Source of the DNA: Rhodopseudomonas palustris
GTDB taxonomy: Bacteria > Pseudomonadota > Alphaproteobacteria > Rhizobiales > Xanthobacteraceae
Reading direction: 5' to 3'
Assembly: GCA_016215605.1 (NCBI GenBank)
Contig: JACRJB010000010.1
Location: forward strand, 1 to 64,000
DNA length: 64,000 nt
Below the pieces are notes generated by a model, which did no database searches, was not told the DNA's origin, and saw nothing but the letters and a program-made list of their open reading frames with translations. A program made the translations under genes and the position numbers. Numbering within the stretch: the stretch's first letter is position 1; each line of letters starts with the position of its first letter. Below, piece by piece: positions 32,848-41,764 of this stretch.

Positions 32848-33453
32848 ATGGCGCTGAACGCCTCGATCGCCAAGCTGGTCCTGGCTGTCACCACTGTAAC
32901 GTCGATGATTGCGGGGGCGGCATATGCGGCCCCCGAACTCGGTGTTCGCCATCGGCTCGACGTGGCAGTCTCCGCGCAACCCGGCGCGCCGCTCCTGAAG
33001 GATTTTGCGGCAGCGCGGGGATCGATCAGTCTGACCATTCGCCTGTCCGCGAACTCGCAAGAGACCAGGCATTTCGGAATCCTCAAGCCAGCGTTTTCGA
33101 ACGTCGTGATTCCCGACGCCCCCGGCACGACGCTGGTGAGACCGGAAACAGTCTGGGAGGAGCGGATCTGCCATCAGCGGCGCGGCTTTCCGAAAGCGAC
33201 GGTGATCGGACTTGGCGCTCGGTTCGAGGGTGGCAACAAACCCGTCGAGCTTGCCGCGGGCTTTCGCACCATCGGAAGGCCTGTCCCGTCGGATGAGATC
33301 ATGCCGGCGATCAGGATCGCCTCGGACCGCGATCAGGTCGGGCCCTTCTTCGTCTTCCGATCCGTCTCGAAAGCCAGTCGACTGAACGTCGACCTGAAGC
33401 TTTACACGATCGATTGCTTCATCGAAGCGCAGCCCGTGGGCGCGCTGCGGTAA
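32848..33453 (+). CDS. exported hypothetical protein
   Basis: 201 aa from ATG 32848, beginning MALNASIAKLVLAVTTVTSM and ending the signal near GAAYAAP. Other in-frame ATGs lie upstream at 32764-32770 and would add a basic N-terminal extension. The mature part looks β-rich (SISLTIRLSANSQETRHFGI; ASRLNVDLKLYTIDCFIEA). I do not recognise a family. It is followed seven bases later by the ligase-like gene, so the two are surely co-transcribed and probably act together in polysaccharide assembly. Confidence 0.65.
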   Translation: MALNASIAKLVLAVTTVTSMIAGAAYAAPELGVRHRLDVAVSAQPGAPLLKDFAAARGSISLTIRLSANSQETRHFGILKPAFSNVVIPDAPGTTLVRPETVWEERICHQRRGFPKATVIGLGARFEGGNKPVELAAGFRTIGRPVPSDEIMPAIRIASDRDQVGPFFVFRSVSKASRLNVDLKLYTIDCFIEAQPVGALR

Positions 33454-33459
33454 CGAGCC

Positions 33460-34893
33460 ATGACCGCAGCTTTGAAGATCCAGTGGTCGAGAAACTTGCT
33501 GTCCGCGACCATCGTGTTCTTCGTCGTCGCGGCGGCTCCGTTTCCGTTCGGTTCCACCAACGATATCGCCATTGCGTTCTGGTGCCTGTGCCTCGGGGTG
33601 GCGTTGACTTTCGTCTCGACCGCCGGCTTGCGGCGGAGGCACCTGAGGCTTCTGGGCGGCATCGGATTGATCGCGGTCGGCTACGCCTTCGTTCTGCATG
33701 AACAGCTGTCGGATCACCCCTGGATCGCGCCCTTCCAGCAGGTTTGGACCCAGACGGCCGAACTTCTCGGCACGCCGATTTCACCGTCGGCATCGATTGT
33801 CAAAAGCCAGCCGCTGTTCGCGCTGGGGGCGCCTCTTGCCAACATCCTGGCGATCACGCTGGGGATCATCATCTGCGCCGACCGCGGACGGGCGCGACAG
33901 CTGTTGTGGGTGATCGCGATCTCGGGGGCCGCCTATGCGGCCTACGGCGTGCTGTCGTTTCTGATCGAACCGACCATGATCCTGTGGCGGGACAAGAAGG
34001 CGTATCTGGGCAGCGTCACCGGTACCTTCATCAATCGCAACACCGCCGCCGCCTATTTCGGCTCGTGTGCGATCATCTGGGCGCTGCTGATCATTGAACA
34101 GATCCGCAGAAGGATCCCGGAGCGTCGTCTGATCTGGAACCGGCTCGCTCAGGATATCTCGGAGCTTCCGCCGCGCGAAATCGTGCCGCAGGCGGCGGCG
34201 TTGCTGATCTGTCTGATCGCGATGTTCATGACGGTGTCCCGCGCCGGTGTCGGCCTGTCGCTGCTCGCCTTGATCGTCTCCTGCGTGGTGGTGTTGCGGA
34301 AAGACCTGCCGCCGCGAGTCGGTGTCGGGATCGCGCTGGGGGCCGGCGGGCTGGTGGCGCTGGGGCTGCTGCAATTGTTCGGCGGTCAGGTCAGCAGCCG
34401 GTTCGATTCCCAGGGGCTGGTCGACGAGGGCCGGATCGAGGCCTGGAAATCGACGCTGCGGATCATCGCCGACCATCCGTGGTTCGGAACCGGCATGGGC
34501 ACCTTCACCTGGGCGTTTCCGCCGTATCGGAGCCCCGACATCTCGATCCGCGGCGTCTGGGATGCGGCGCATTCGACGCCGCTGGAACTCGCCTCCGAGG
34601 TCGGGCTGCCGTTGAGCCTGCTGATCGCGCTGGCCTGGGCGATCATGCTCACCCTCCTGGCGAGGGGTATTTTCGCGCGGCGGCGGGACGCGATCATTCC
34701 GCTGGCGGCGGCGGCGACCGCGTGCGTCGCGCTGCTGCATTCCGCGATCGACTTCACGCTGCAGGTTCCCGGCTATTCGATTCCGTTCTTCGTGCTGTTC
34801 GGCGCCGGGCTGGCGCAGTCGTTCGGTTCCGCCGGCAAGACTGTGCCGGAGTGCACGGAGCCGGACGCCGCCGGCGTCGTTAACTCCGTTTAA
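33460..34893 (+). CDS. O-antigen ligase/polymerase family protein (Wzy/WaaL-like)
   Basis: 477 aa with about twelve membrane segments and the Wzy_C signature. The large periplasmic loop contains DHPWFGTGMGTFTWAFPPYR, then AHSTPLELASEVGLPLSLLI with the conserved His. In Wzy/WaaL proteins this loop binds the undecaprenyl-linked sugar. The start ATG 33460 follows the exported-protein gene closely. It stands just upstream of the Wzc-type chain-length/kinase gene. The product may polymerise the exopolysaccharide repeat or attach it; which one cannot be read from sequence. A second polymerase-like gene is at 43915-45237. Confidence 0.88.
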   Translation: MTAALKIQWSRNLLSATIVFFVVAAAPFPFGSTNDIAIAFWCLCLGVALTFVSTAGLRRRHLRLLGGIGLIAVGYAFVLHEQLSDHPWIAPFQQVWTQTAELLGTPISPSASIVKSQPLFALGAPLANILAITLGIIICADRGRARQLLWVIAISGAAYAAYGVLSFLIEPTMILWRDKKAYLGSVTGTFINRNTAAAYFGSCAIIWALLIIEQIRRRIPERRLIWNRLAQDISELPPREIVPQAAALLICLIAMFMTVSRAGVGLSLLALIVSCVVVLRKDLPPRVGVGIALGAGGLVALGLLQLFGGQVSSRFDSQGLVDEGRIEAWKSTLRIIADHPWFGTGMGTFTWAFPPYRSPDISIRGVWDAAHSTPLELASEVGLPLSLLIALAWAIMLTLLARGIFARRRDAIIPLAAAATACVALLHSAIDFTLQVPGYSIPFFVLFGAGLAQSFGSAGKTVPECTEPDAAGVVNSV

Positions 34894-34937
34894 TATTTCG
34901 CGGCGAATTAAATCCAGATTCGCGTTGAATATTTCGC
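34892..34937. promoter_or_regulatory. direct repeats upstream of the Wzc-type gene
   Basis: AATATTTCGC occurs at 34892-34901 and again at 34928-34937, a 36-base spacing. Between them lies CGAAT-TAAATCCAG-ATTCG. The pair sits about 100-147 bases before the start of the Wzc-type gene in a 145-base gap. Spacing near three and a half helical turns is compatible with a protein-binding site. The function is inferred. Confidence 0.35.
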
Positions 34938-35038
34938 ACAGCCGAGCGGCCATGCTATCTTCGCGGCGCGGCCTCGCGCGCTTTGGCGTGACGGCTCGAA
35001 GAGCAGTGCATTTGAGAAGCCGATTTAAGTGAGGGCGG

Positions 35039-37297
35039 ATGCTGCAGGTCACGAAAACGCCTGAGACCGAACGCGACGGGTTCGAGTCGTCCGCGTCGCC
35101 GACGGAAAGCCTCGCGTCCTATCTGGAAATCGTCCGCCGGCAGTTCCCGACGATCCTGACGATCGTCGCGGTGTCGCTGCTGCTCGCCGTGCTCTATCTG
35201 TTCACCGCGGTTCCGCAATTCACCTCGACCGCGTCGATGGTGATCGACACCCGCAAGGTGCAGCTGTTCCAGCAGCAATCCATCCTCGGCGACATCGGCG
35301 TCGATTCCGCGACGATCGAAACCCAGGTCGAGATCCTGAAATCCGAGAACATCAGCCTGGCGGTGATCCGCGAGCTGCGCCTGACCGAGGATCCGGAATT
35401 CGTCGGCTCCGGCGGCGGGCTGCTCGGCGCGATCGCGCGGCTGCTGTCGAGCGCCGACGAGAAGTCCGAACTGGAGCTGACCCGGACGGCGCTCGAACGG
35501 TTCGAGAAGAACCGCACCATCAAGCGGCTCGGCCTGACCTATGTGATGGAGATCGGCTTCACCTCGATCGATCCGCAGAAGGCGGCGCGGATCGCCAATG
35601 CGATCGCCGACGCCTATATCGTCGACCAGCTCGAAGCCAAATATCAGGCGACCCGCCGCGCCAGCGTCTGGCTGCAGGACCGGATCAAGGAGCTGCGCAC
35701 CCAGGCGTCGGTGGCGCAGCGCGCGGTGGTCGATTTCAAGCAGACCAACAACATCGTCGACACCGGCGGCCGGCTGATGAACGAGCAGCAGCTCGCCGAG
35801 GTCAACAGCCAGCTGATCATGGCCCGCGCCGCCAGCGCCGAGGCCAAGGCGCGGCTCGACCGCATCAACGACATCGTCCGCCAGGAAATCCCCGACGCCT
35901 CGGTGGGGGACGCGCTGAAGAACGACACCATCGTCAAGCTGCGCAACCAGTATGTCGACATGGCGAACAAGGAAGCGATCTGGTCGGCGAAATACGGCCG
36001 GGACCATCTCGCCGCGGTGAACCTGCGCACCCAGATGGGCGAGATCAAGCGCAACATCACCGACGAGCTGAAGCGCATCCAGGAGTCCTACAAGAGCGAT
36101 TACGACATCGCGCAGACCCGCGAGGAGAGCATCCGCTCCAGCCTGACCGGGCTGGTGTCGGAATCGCAATCCACCAATCAGGCGCAGGTCCAGCTGCGCG
36201 AGCTGGAAAGCAACGCGCAGTCGTATCAGGCGATGTACGACAATTTCCTGCAGCGCTACATGGAATCGGTGCAGCAGCAGTCGTTCCCGATCACCGAGGC
36301 GCGGGTGATCAGCGCGGCCTCGAAGCCGCTGAAAAAGAGCTATCCGAAGACGCTGATCATTCTCGCCGCCAGCCTGTTCGGCGGGCTGCTGCTGAGCTTC
36401 GGCGCGGCGATGGCCCGCGAACTCGCCGACAACGTGTTCCGCACCGGCAGCCAGATCGAGGACACGCTCGGCACCAATTGCATCGCCATCGTGCCGGACA
36501 TCCGCGCCCCGGGCGCGCGGTCGCCGGCGATGCTGCGCAGGCTCGGCAGGGGCCAGGGCGCCGACGCCAAGGTGCTCGAGCCGGACCTGCTGCGCCATGT
36601 CGTGGCCAACCCGCTGTCGCGCTTCTCCGAGGCGATCCGCTCGCTCAAGGTGGCGATCGATCTGAATTCGATCGTGCGCGAAAATCGGGTGATCGCGGTC
36701 ACCTCGACGCTGCCGAACGAGGGCAAGAGCACGATTTCGACCAATCTGGCGCAGCTGATCGCCCACAGCGGCGCCAAGGTGCTGCTGATCGACAGCGATC
36801 TGCGCAATCCGTCGCTGTCACGCGAGCTCGCGCCGAAGGATGCGGCCGGGCTGGTCGACGTCGTCGGCAAGAAGGTCCGGCTGCAGGACGTGATGATCCG
36901 CGATCCCGAAACCGGCCTCGCCTTCCTGCCGGCGGGGTCGACCAACACCCGGCTGCTGCACACCAACGAGATCCTGGCCTCGAAGGCGATGAACGAGCTC
37001 GTCGCGACGCTGAAATCGCAATTCGACTACGTCATTCTCGACATGCCGCCGATGGCGCCGGTGGTCGACGTCCGCGTCACCTCGAACTACGTCGAATCCT
37101 ACGTCTTCGTGGTGCAGTGGGGCGCGACCAAGATCGACGTGGTGAAGCACAATCTGAAGAGCGCGCCCGAGCTGTACGACCGCCTGCTCGGCGTCATCCT
37201 CAACAAGGCCGACACCAAGCTGCTGGCGCGCTACGAGTCCTACCAGGGCAAGTACTACTACAGCAAATATTACGCCCGCTATGGCTACACCGAATAG
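35039..37297 (+). CDS. polysaccharide co-polymerase/tyrosine autokinase (Wzc-like)
   Basis: 752 aa. The Wzz chain-length domain has its first membrane segment near residues 39-60 (ILTIVAVSLLLAVLYLF), a long coiled coil (about 190-400) and a second segment near 440-460. The cytoplasmic BY-kinase domain follows: Walker A in TLPNEGKST (about 557-565), Walker A' in VLLIDSDLRNPS, and Walker B in YVILDMPP. Nine tyrosines lie in the last 21 residues, the usual autophosphorylation cluster. It controls polymer length and couples to the Wza-like channel. ATG 35039 follows GAGGGCGG. Confidence 0.94.
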   Translation: MLQVTKTPETERDGFESSASPTESLASYLEIVRRQFPTILTIVAVSLLLAVLYLFTAVPQFTSTASMVIDTRKVQLFQQQSILGDIGVDSATIETQVEILKSENISLAVIRELRLTEDPEFVGSGGGLLGAIARLLSSADEKSELELTRTALERFEKNRTIKRLGLTYVMEIGFTSIDPQKAARIANAIADAYIVDQLEAKYQATRRASVWLQDRIKELRTQASVAQRAVVDFKQTNNIVDTGGRLMNEQQLAEVNSQLIMARAASAEAKARLDRINDIVRQEIPDASVGDALKNDTIVKLRNQYVDMANKEAIWSAKYGRDHLAAVNLRTQMGEIKRNITDELKRIQESYKSDYDIAQTREESIRSSLTGLVSESQSTNQAQVQLRELESNAQSYQAMYDNFLQRYMESVQQQSFPITEARVISAASKPLKKSYPKTLIILAASLFGGLLLSFGAAMARELADNVFRTGSQIEDTLGTNCIAIVPDIRAPGARSPAMLRRLGRGQGADAKVLEPDLLRHVVANPLSRFSEAIRSLKVAIDLNSIVRENRVIAVTSTLPNEGKSTISTNLAQLIAHSGAKVLLIDSDLRNPSLSRELAPKDAAGLVDVVGKKVRLQDVMIRDPETGLAFLPAGSTNTRLLHTNEILASKAMNELVATLKSQFDYVILDMPPMAPVVDVRVTSNYVESYVFVVQWGATKIDVVKHNLKSAPELYDRLLGVILNKADTKLLARYESYQGKYYYSKYYARYGYTE

Positions 37298-38048
37298 CGA
37301 CCGATCGGGCGCGGCCCGGCTCCGCCTCGTCACCGGCCTGTGCGGCGTCGCCGCGGCCGCCTGGGCCGCCCTGCTGCTGCCGGGGGTCTGGAATGCCGCC
37401 CCGGTCGAGAGCGCCGCGCGCCGCATCCTGGCCGGCGACAGCTTCAAGCGCGATGCCACCGCCGGTCTGGTCGAGCAGCTCGCCCGCGCGCCGCTGCCGG
37501 CGCTGCGGCCGGCGTCGCTGACCCGGGCCGAGGCGGTGCTGCAGCTGAACCTGGCCGAGCGGGCGCTCGCCACCGAGGCCGACGCCGAGCCTCGGCTGGC
37601 CGCCGCCGCCGCCGCGATCGACGCCGCGCTCGCCCAGGCGCCCACCGATGCCTATCTGTGGGCGGCCCGCTACGCGCTCGCCACCTCCCGGCTCGGCGCC
37701 GATCCCGCGCATCTGCCGGATCTGGTCCGCTCCTATCAGCTCGGTCCGCGCGAGGGCTGGATCGCGCTGTTGCGCCACCCCCGGGGGCTGGCGGTGTTCG
37801 CCCAGCTCGACCCTGCCACGCAGCAGCGCGTGGTCGCGGAATTCGCCGGCCTCGTCTCCGCGCAGCTGACCCGCGACGCCGTGCTCGCCCTCGCCGGCCT
37901 AGGCTGGCCGATCCGCGATCGGCTGCTCGCCGGCCTCGCGGAGGTCGATCTGGAGCCGAAGCAGGCGCTGGTGAAGGCGATGCGCCGCGAGGGCGTGCGA
38001 ATCGAGGTGCCGGGCGTGCCGGAACAGGAGGAGCGGCCATGGCGATAG
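37281..38048 (+). CDS. membrane-anchored helical-repeat protein
   Basis: 255 aa. It has a single N-terminal membrane segment (LVTGLCGVAAAAWAALLLPG, about residues 13-33) and then an Ala-rich helical domain that resembles TPR repeats (LTRAEAVLQLNLAERALA; IDAALAQAPTDAYLWAARYA). It overlaps the end of the Wzc-type gene by 17 bases, so expression is coupled. A diverged paralogue lies at 27734-28453. A scaffold role for the polymer export complex is a reasonable guess. No named family is recognised with confidence. Confidence 0.75.
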   Translation: MATPNSDRSGAARLRLVTGLCGVAAAAWAALLLPGVWNAAPVESAARRILAGDSFKRDATAGLVEQLARAPLPALRPASLTRAEAVLQLNLAERALATEADAEPRLAAAAAAIDAALAQAPTDAYLWAARYALATSRLGADPAHLPDLVRSYQLGPREGWIALLRHPRGLAVFAQLDPATQQRVVAEFAGLVSAQLTRDAVLALAGLGWPIRDRLLAGLAEVDLEPKQALVKAMRREGVRIEVPGVPEQEERPWR

Positions 38049-38422
38049 CGTCCGTGCGCGCGATGGCCGCTGCACTTATCCTGGCCGTCTCTGGTAGCGC
38101 TTGCAACGCCCAGACCACTACGCCTCGGCTGACGATGCAGGGGCCTGCGGAAAGATCCATCGCGCCCGTTCCCCGTGACGCCCTTGGCCGCGCGTGCCTC
38201 GACGTTGAAGCGGCAGCCCGCCGGCAATCGATAAATTCCGATATGCTCGATCATGTGGTCAGCTTCAAAAATAGCTGTCCGCGTCAGATCAAGGTGAAGG
38301 TCTGCTATCTCAATTCAACGCGCTGTAACGACTTGGATATCCAGGCCTACAAACGAGTCGACACGATACTCGGACAAATGAAGGGTGTTGGTTTCTTCAG
38401 GTACACCGTAACGCAGCGCTAA
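38039..38422 (+). CDS. short exported protein with cysteine pairs
   Basis: 127 aa. The signal peptide covers about residues 1-24 (MAIASVRAMAAALILAVSGS). The mature domain, about 70 residues, holds four Cys (ACLD, SCPR, VCYL, RCND), fitting two disulfides. ATG 38039 has GGAGGAG six bases upstream and overlaps the previous stop by 10 bases. The frame reads open far upstream (to 37340), but that is the shadow of the previous gene. It is the last clearly high-GC gene before the lower-GC cassette, and its 3' half already has mixed codon use. The function is unknown. Confidence 0.72.
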   Translation: MAIASVRAMAAALILAVSGSACNAQTTTPRLTMQGPAERSIAPVPRDALGRACLDVEAAARRQSINSDMLDHVVSFKNSCPRQIKVKVCYLNSTRCNDLDIQAYKRVDTILGQMKGVGFFRYTVTQR

Positions 38423-38482
38423 ATGAGCTCGAAACCGATCGATCGGCTCAAAGTCGTAGTAAAATCGACCATAGTGAAGCAA

Positions 38483-39634
38483 ATGAAGATCGCCATAGTG
38501 AGCTACCAGATAGCCACGAGCCGTAAGCGCACGAGTTTTCATTTCATTGCTGAGGGGATGCATGAAATCGGCTGGGATGTGCGGTTTATTACCACGGGAA
38601 TCTCAAGACTTGACCAAATCCAACGCCGAGAGCGCTGGTATGATGCAGTCGCCCACGGTCTAAACACGCTGCGCATTCGCGACGATCGGTTCGCCTCATA
38701 CGTTCATTGCCCGCTCGTGCATCCGAAGGCTACTTCCACGGCTGCCCTCAAAGAGCTCATGGGTGTCTTTACAAGACCGTATCAAAGGTCATTAGCTGCA
38801 AGCGTCGTGCCGCTCCTGAATGATTCCGACGTCGTTCTATTGGAAAGCTGCGACGGCGTTCTGATGTTAAATGAAAAAGCGCAAGCCTACGCCGCAGATG
38901 CCTTGATTGCTTATCGACCTTCGGACCTCCTCACCGCAATAGGGATCCACAGAAGCGTACTCGATTCATTCTTAAAATCACGAAGCCGTATCGACAGAGT
39001 TTTTCTGCCAAGCGCGCTGATGCGGTCTTCTGACGAAATCGCGGGGATCGATCCTGACAAAATCTCCGTGCTTCCGCACGGAACGCCGAGAGTTGTGATT
39101 GAGCTGCGAGGAAAAGCGCCCACCAATCCGTTTGGCTTCTCAAGTCAGCATCTCAATGTGATGACCGTCGGAGGGATGTCTTTCGATAGCGAATTTGTAT
39201 CGTCTTCGTTGCCATTAGTTGATGAATACACTTTCCATCTATTTGGCGAACTACCAGGTGTGAAGCAGTCACGCAACGTGTTGCTCTATGGCGAGCAAAA
39301 GTACGAAAAAATCGTCGCCCAAGCCGCCAGCGCGGACGTTGGCGCGGCTTTCTACAAGGCGGGAAGTCCCTCGTATCTGCTCGAGACAAGCAATAAGATC
39401 AGGATATTTCAAGCTTTAGGTAAGCCTGTGGTCTGTCCCTTCGAACTGGATTCTGCGGCCGAAAGTCGTGGGCTATTCTCTTACTCGCCGCACTCAATTG
39501 ATAGCTTCAGGGCGTCGCTTGGTAGGGCACTGAAGTACAAAGACAAACGGTTAGAAGGCGGAAACTCATGGGATGACACATGTCGACATCTGAGTGGCGC
39601 CCTGATGGATGATTTGGAGGCGCGAAAACGATGA
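38483..39634 (+). CDS. GumK-like glycosyltransferase
   Basis: 383 aa from ATG 38483. ATG 38423, right after the previous stop, would add 20 residues, but a GT-B protein should begin near MKIAIVSYQ. The early motif RKRTSFHFIAEGMHEIGWDV followed by RFITTGIS is the GumK/GT70 N-terminal pattern; GumK adds glucuronic acid in xanthan synthesis. A C-terminal nucleotide-sugar domain is present (LPHGTPR, LNVMTVGGMSF, TSNKIRIFQALGKPVVCPF). It is the first gene of the lower-GC cassette and overlaps the next gene by four bases. Confidence 0.82.
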   Translation: MKIAIVSYQIATSRKRTSFHFIAEGMHEIGWDVRFITTGISRLDQIQRRERWYDAVAHGLNTLRIRDDRFASYVHCPLVHPKATSTAALKELMGVFTRPYQRSLAASVVPLLNDSDVVLLESCDGVLMLNEKAQAYAADALIAYRPSDLLTAIGIHRSVLDSFLKSRSRIDRVFLPSALMRSSDEIAGIDPDKISVLPHGTPRVVIELRGKAPTNPFGFSSQHLNVMTVGGMSFDSEFVSSSLPLVDEYTFHLFGELPGVKQSRNVLLYGEQKYEKIVAQAASADVGAAFYKAGSPSYLLETSNKIRIFQALGKPVVCPFELDSAAESRGLFSYSPHSIDSFRASLGRALKYKDKRLEGGNSWDDTCRHLSGALMDDLEARKR

Positions 39635-40533
39635 ATCCGTTAGCCCCTACAGTGATAGTGCCATACAGCGGCAATTCAGCATTCTGCGAAGTCGCTCTAC
39701 GGGCGGCTGCGGCGGCAGGCTTCGTGACGGTCGACTTGAATGATCTGGCGGAATTTAGCAGCAATGAATGGGAGTTGTTTGCGGGCGGCTATTCGCACTC
39801 TTCACTAAATTCTGTTGCCTTCGAAATGTTATGTTTCAAAAGGTACTTCAGAGTGAAAGCGTTTGCAGAGCGAGCACGGATTGAATCGTTCATTATGATA
39901 GATACTGATGTAATGCTTTTTCCTGCAGCTCTTAGTCAGGCAGAGGCGTTATTTGAGCGAATGAAATCGGATCGATGTGTCGCCTTGTTGAGTGTAGTAG
40001 TGCGTCCTAAAGAATTCTGGCATGCTTCACCACATTGCTCCTTTTGGACATTTGCTGGACTTGAGCAATTTGTCGCATACCTTCTAAATCTATCATCCTG
40101 TCCCGAAGCAATGTCTGACTTAGTTGCGAGCAATAGGTCTCTTAGGAATTACACTGGATTCTCAGATATGGTCGCCTTGGGCGCCTGGATGAACGCCAAC
40201 TCGCTGGTCAGGAGTATCTTGGATGTTCCAAGCGCGGGGCTTTGGGATCACAATATAACTATGTCTGCGCAAAACTCTCGCAGGTACGTTTCTAGCTTTG
40301 GATCAAAAGTGGTCTTGGTGTTGGGCGACGGAAGGCCTCTAGCTTTCGAATGGAGTGGTTGGCGCCCTAAAGCGACAACAGTGAACAATCTACACCTGCA
40401 AGGAAAAGCGAAGCTGGCGATGCGATTGATAGATCAGAAGAAGACAGTCGCGGCGAACCTTTTGCTTGCAGTGTTGGGCCTCGCAAAATGGGTAAGACAG
40501 CTCTTTCGGAGCGCTCAGAGAGCGGCTTCATAA
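39631..40533 (+). CDS. putative GT-A-type glycosyltransferase
   Basis: 300 aa, clearly low in GC for this genome. I do not recognise a named family. The segment FIMIDTDVMLFP holds an Asp-Thr-Asp triplet (91-93) in the position of the DxD motif of GT-A glycosyltransferases, after a β/α stretch with a hydrophobic core. The acidic and His-containing GLWDHNITMS later could close the metal site. The ATGA overlap with the upstream glycosyltransferase gene supports a role in making the same repeat unit. A basic C-terminal helix (LAKWVRQLFRSAQR) may bind the membrane. Confidence 0.65.
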   Translation: MNPLAPTVIVPYSGNSAFCEVALRAAAAAGFVTVDLNDLAEFSSNEWELFAGGYSHSSLNSVAFEMLCFKRYFRVKAFAERARIESFIMIDTDVMLFPAALSQAEALFERMKSDRCVALLSVVVRPKEFWHASPHCSFWTFAGLEQFVAYLLNLSSCPEAMSDLVASNRSLRNYTGFSDMVALGAWMNANSLVRSILDVPSAGLWDHNITMSAQNSRRYVSSFGSKVVLVLGDGRPLAFEWSGWRPKATTVNNLHLQGKAKLAMRLIDQKKTVAANLLLAVLGLAKWVRQLFRSAQRAAS

Positions 40534-40622
40534 GGCAGATCTATGACACGGGCGCGTTGCTCGTTAGCGAAATTCAGGCGCAGTAGATGCATTCACCGAT
40601 GTTTGTTTGATAGGTAGCCGAA

Positions 40623-41762
40623 ATGGGGATAGCACTCTCTGCGAATTTTATAAGGCCAGGGCGAGTGGGGGGGGTAGAGCAAGCGTTTTACAATTTGGTT
40701 CTTGGATTGCTAGACTGCGGCGCAAATACGACGATTGTCGGGGGAGAAGGCCGTCTAGCGCGCGGCATGAAGGAAAATCTGGTTGCAAGGGGGGCGATCG
40801 TTGACTCGAAGGCGTTCGTAAATAATCGCTTTCTAGCAGAAGAGATGTTTGCTGCGACCGAGTCGAGAGATTTTGTTGGCACCGTCTTTCCCAACTATTA
40901 TCTCCCAATGACGAAGAATCGACGTCTAGGAACGACAATCACCATAGTGCACGATCTCCAGCACCTCCATTTTCCTCAGAATTTTAGTCTCGCAAAGAGG
41001 CTGTGGCTCGAAAAGTGCATTCCTCATGCGCTAAGAGCCAGCGACATTGTGGTATGTATCTCCGATGCAACTCGTGTTGACGTCGAGGCCAATTATGGCG
41101 CTGGACGAAGTCGGATTGTAACAATTCCAAATGCAGTGGACTGGTCAAGATTGGAAATCCGCGATGGAGGCGCTCAACCTGAAACAGTTGAGCACCCCTA
41201 CGTGCTGTCCGTAGCGCACCATTTTGCTCACAAGAACCTGGACACCTTGATCCGCGCAGTTGGGGAGATTTCAAAAACGCGCGACGACTTGAAGTTGGTT
41301 CTCGTCGGGCAACTTTCGAACGCGCTGGGCTCCGGCTCTTACTCTAACCGCCTAACCGAGACCATTAGAGAGGGGCAACTTGAGAATGTGGTCCGGTTCA
41401 CCGGTCTGATCGACGACGCGACGCTAGGTCGCCTCTATCGGTCGGCGGCGGTATTCTGTTCGCCATCGTTGTTCGAAGGCTTTGGACTTCCTGCCGTCGA
41501 GGCGATCGGCCTAGGCGTGCCTACCATTGTCAGTGGGATCGAGTCTCTAAAGGAAGTGACTCTCGGGCGGGCCGAATACGTGTCCAATCCACTATCTGTA
41601 GACGAGTGGAGTGCGAGAATATCCCGAGCTATCGAAGATCCCAAGAACGAACACGATAGGCAGTTGGACGCTGCCAGGGTGCGCGCGGCCTACTCGCGAA
41701 GCGTGATCGCCCAAAAATATCTAAGTCTGCTGGGAGCCGGAAACAAAGGGACGGTAGGTTAA
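40623..41762 (+). CDS. GT4-family glycosyltransferase
   Basis: 379 aa with a GT-B fold of the GT4 family. The N-terminal part has PGRVGGVEQAFYNL, the middle PNAVDWSRL, then SVAHHFAHKNLDTLIRAV, and the C-terminal nucleotide-sugar motif SPSLFEGFGLPAVEAIGLG with the E-x7-E pair. It transfers a sugar from a nucleotide donor to the growing lipid-linked unit in the cytoplasm. ATG 40623 lies in a run of G and A with no strong binding site. Codon use is unlike the flanking conserved genes. The next gene starts two bases after its stop. Confidence 0.88.
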   Translation: MGIALSANFIRPGRVGGVEQAFYNLVLGLLDCGANTTIVGGEGRLARGMKENLVARGAIVDSKAFVNNRFLAEEMFAATESRDFVGTVFPNYYLPMTKNRRLGTTITIVHDLQHLHFPQNFSLAKRLWLEKCIPHALRASDIVVCISDATRVDVEANYGAGRSRIVTIPNAVDWSRLEIRDGGAQPETVEHPYVLSVAHHFAHKNLDTLIRAVGEISKTRDDLKLVLVGQLSNALGSGSYSNRLTETIREGQLENVVRFTGLIDDATLGRLYRSAAVFCSPSLFEGFGLPAVEAIGLGVPTIVSGIESLKEVTLGRAEYVSNPLSVDEWSARISRAIEDPKNEHDRQLDAARVRAAYSRSVIAQKYLSLLGAGNKGTVG

Positions 41763-41764
41763 AG

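Noticed and set aside
40507-40622. Possible extra small gene between two cassette glycosyltransferases
   Set aside because: No open frame with a binding site is present. The gap is short and looks like a leader for the next gene.
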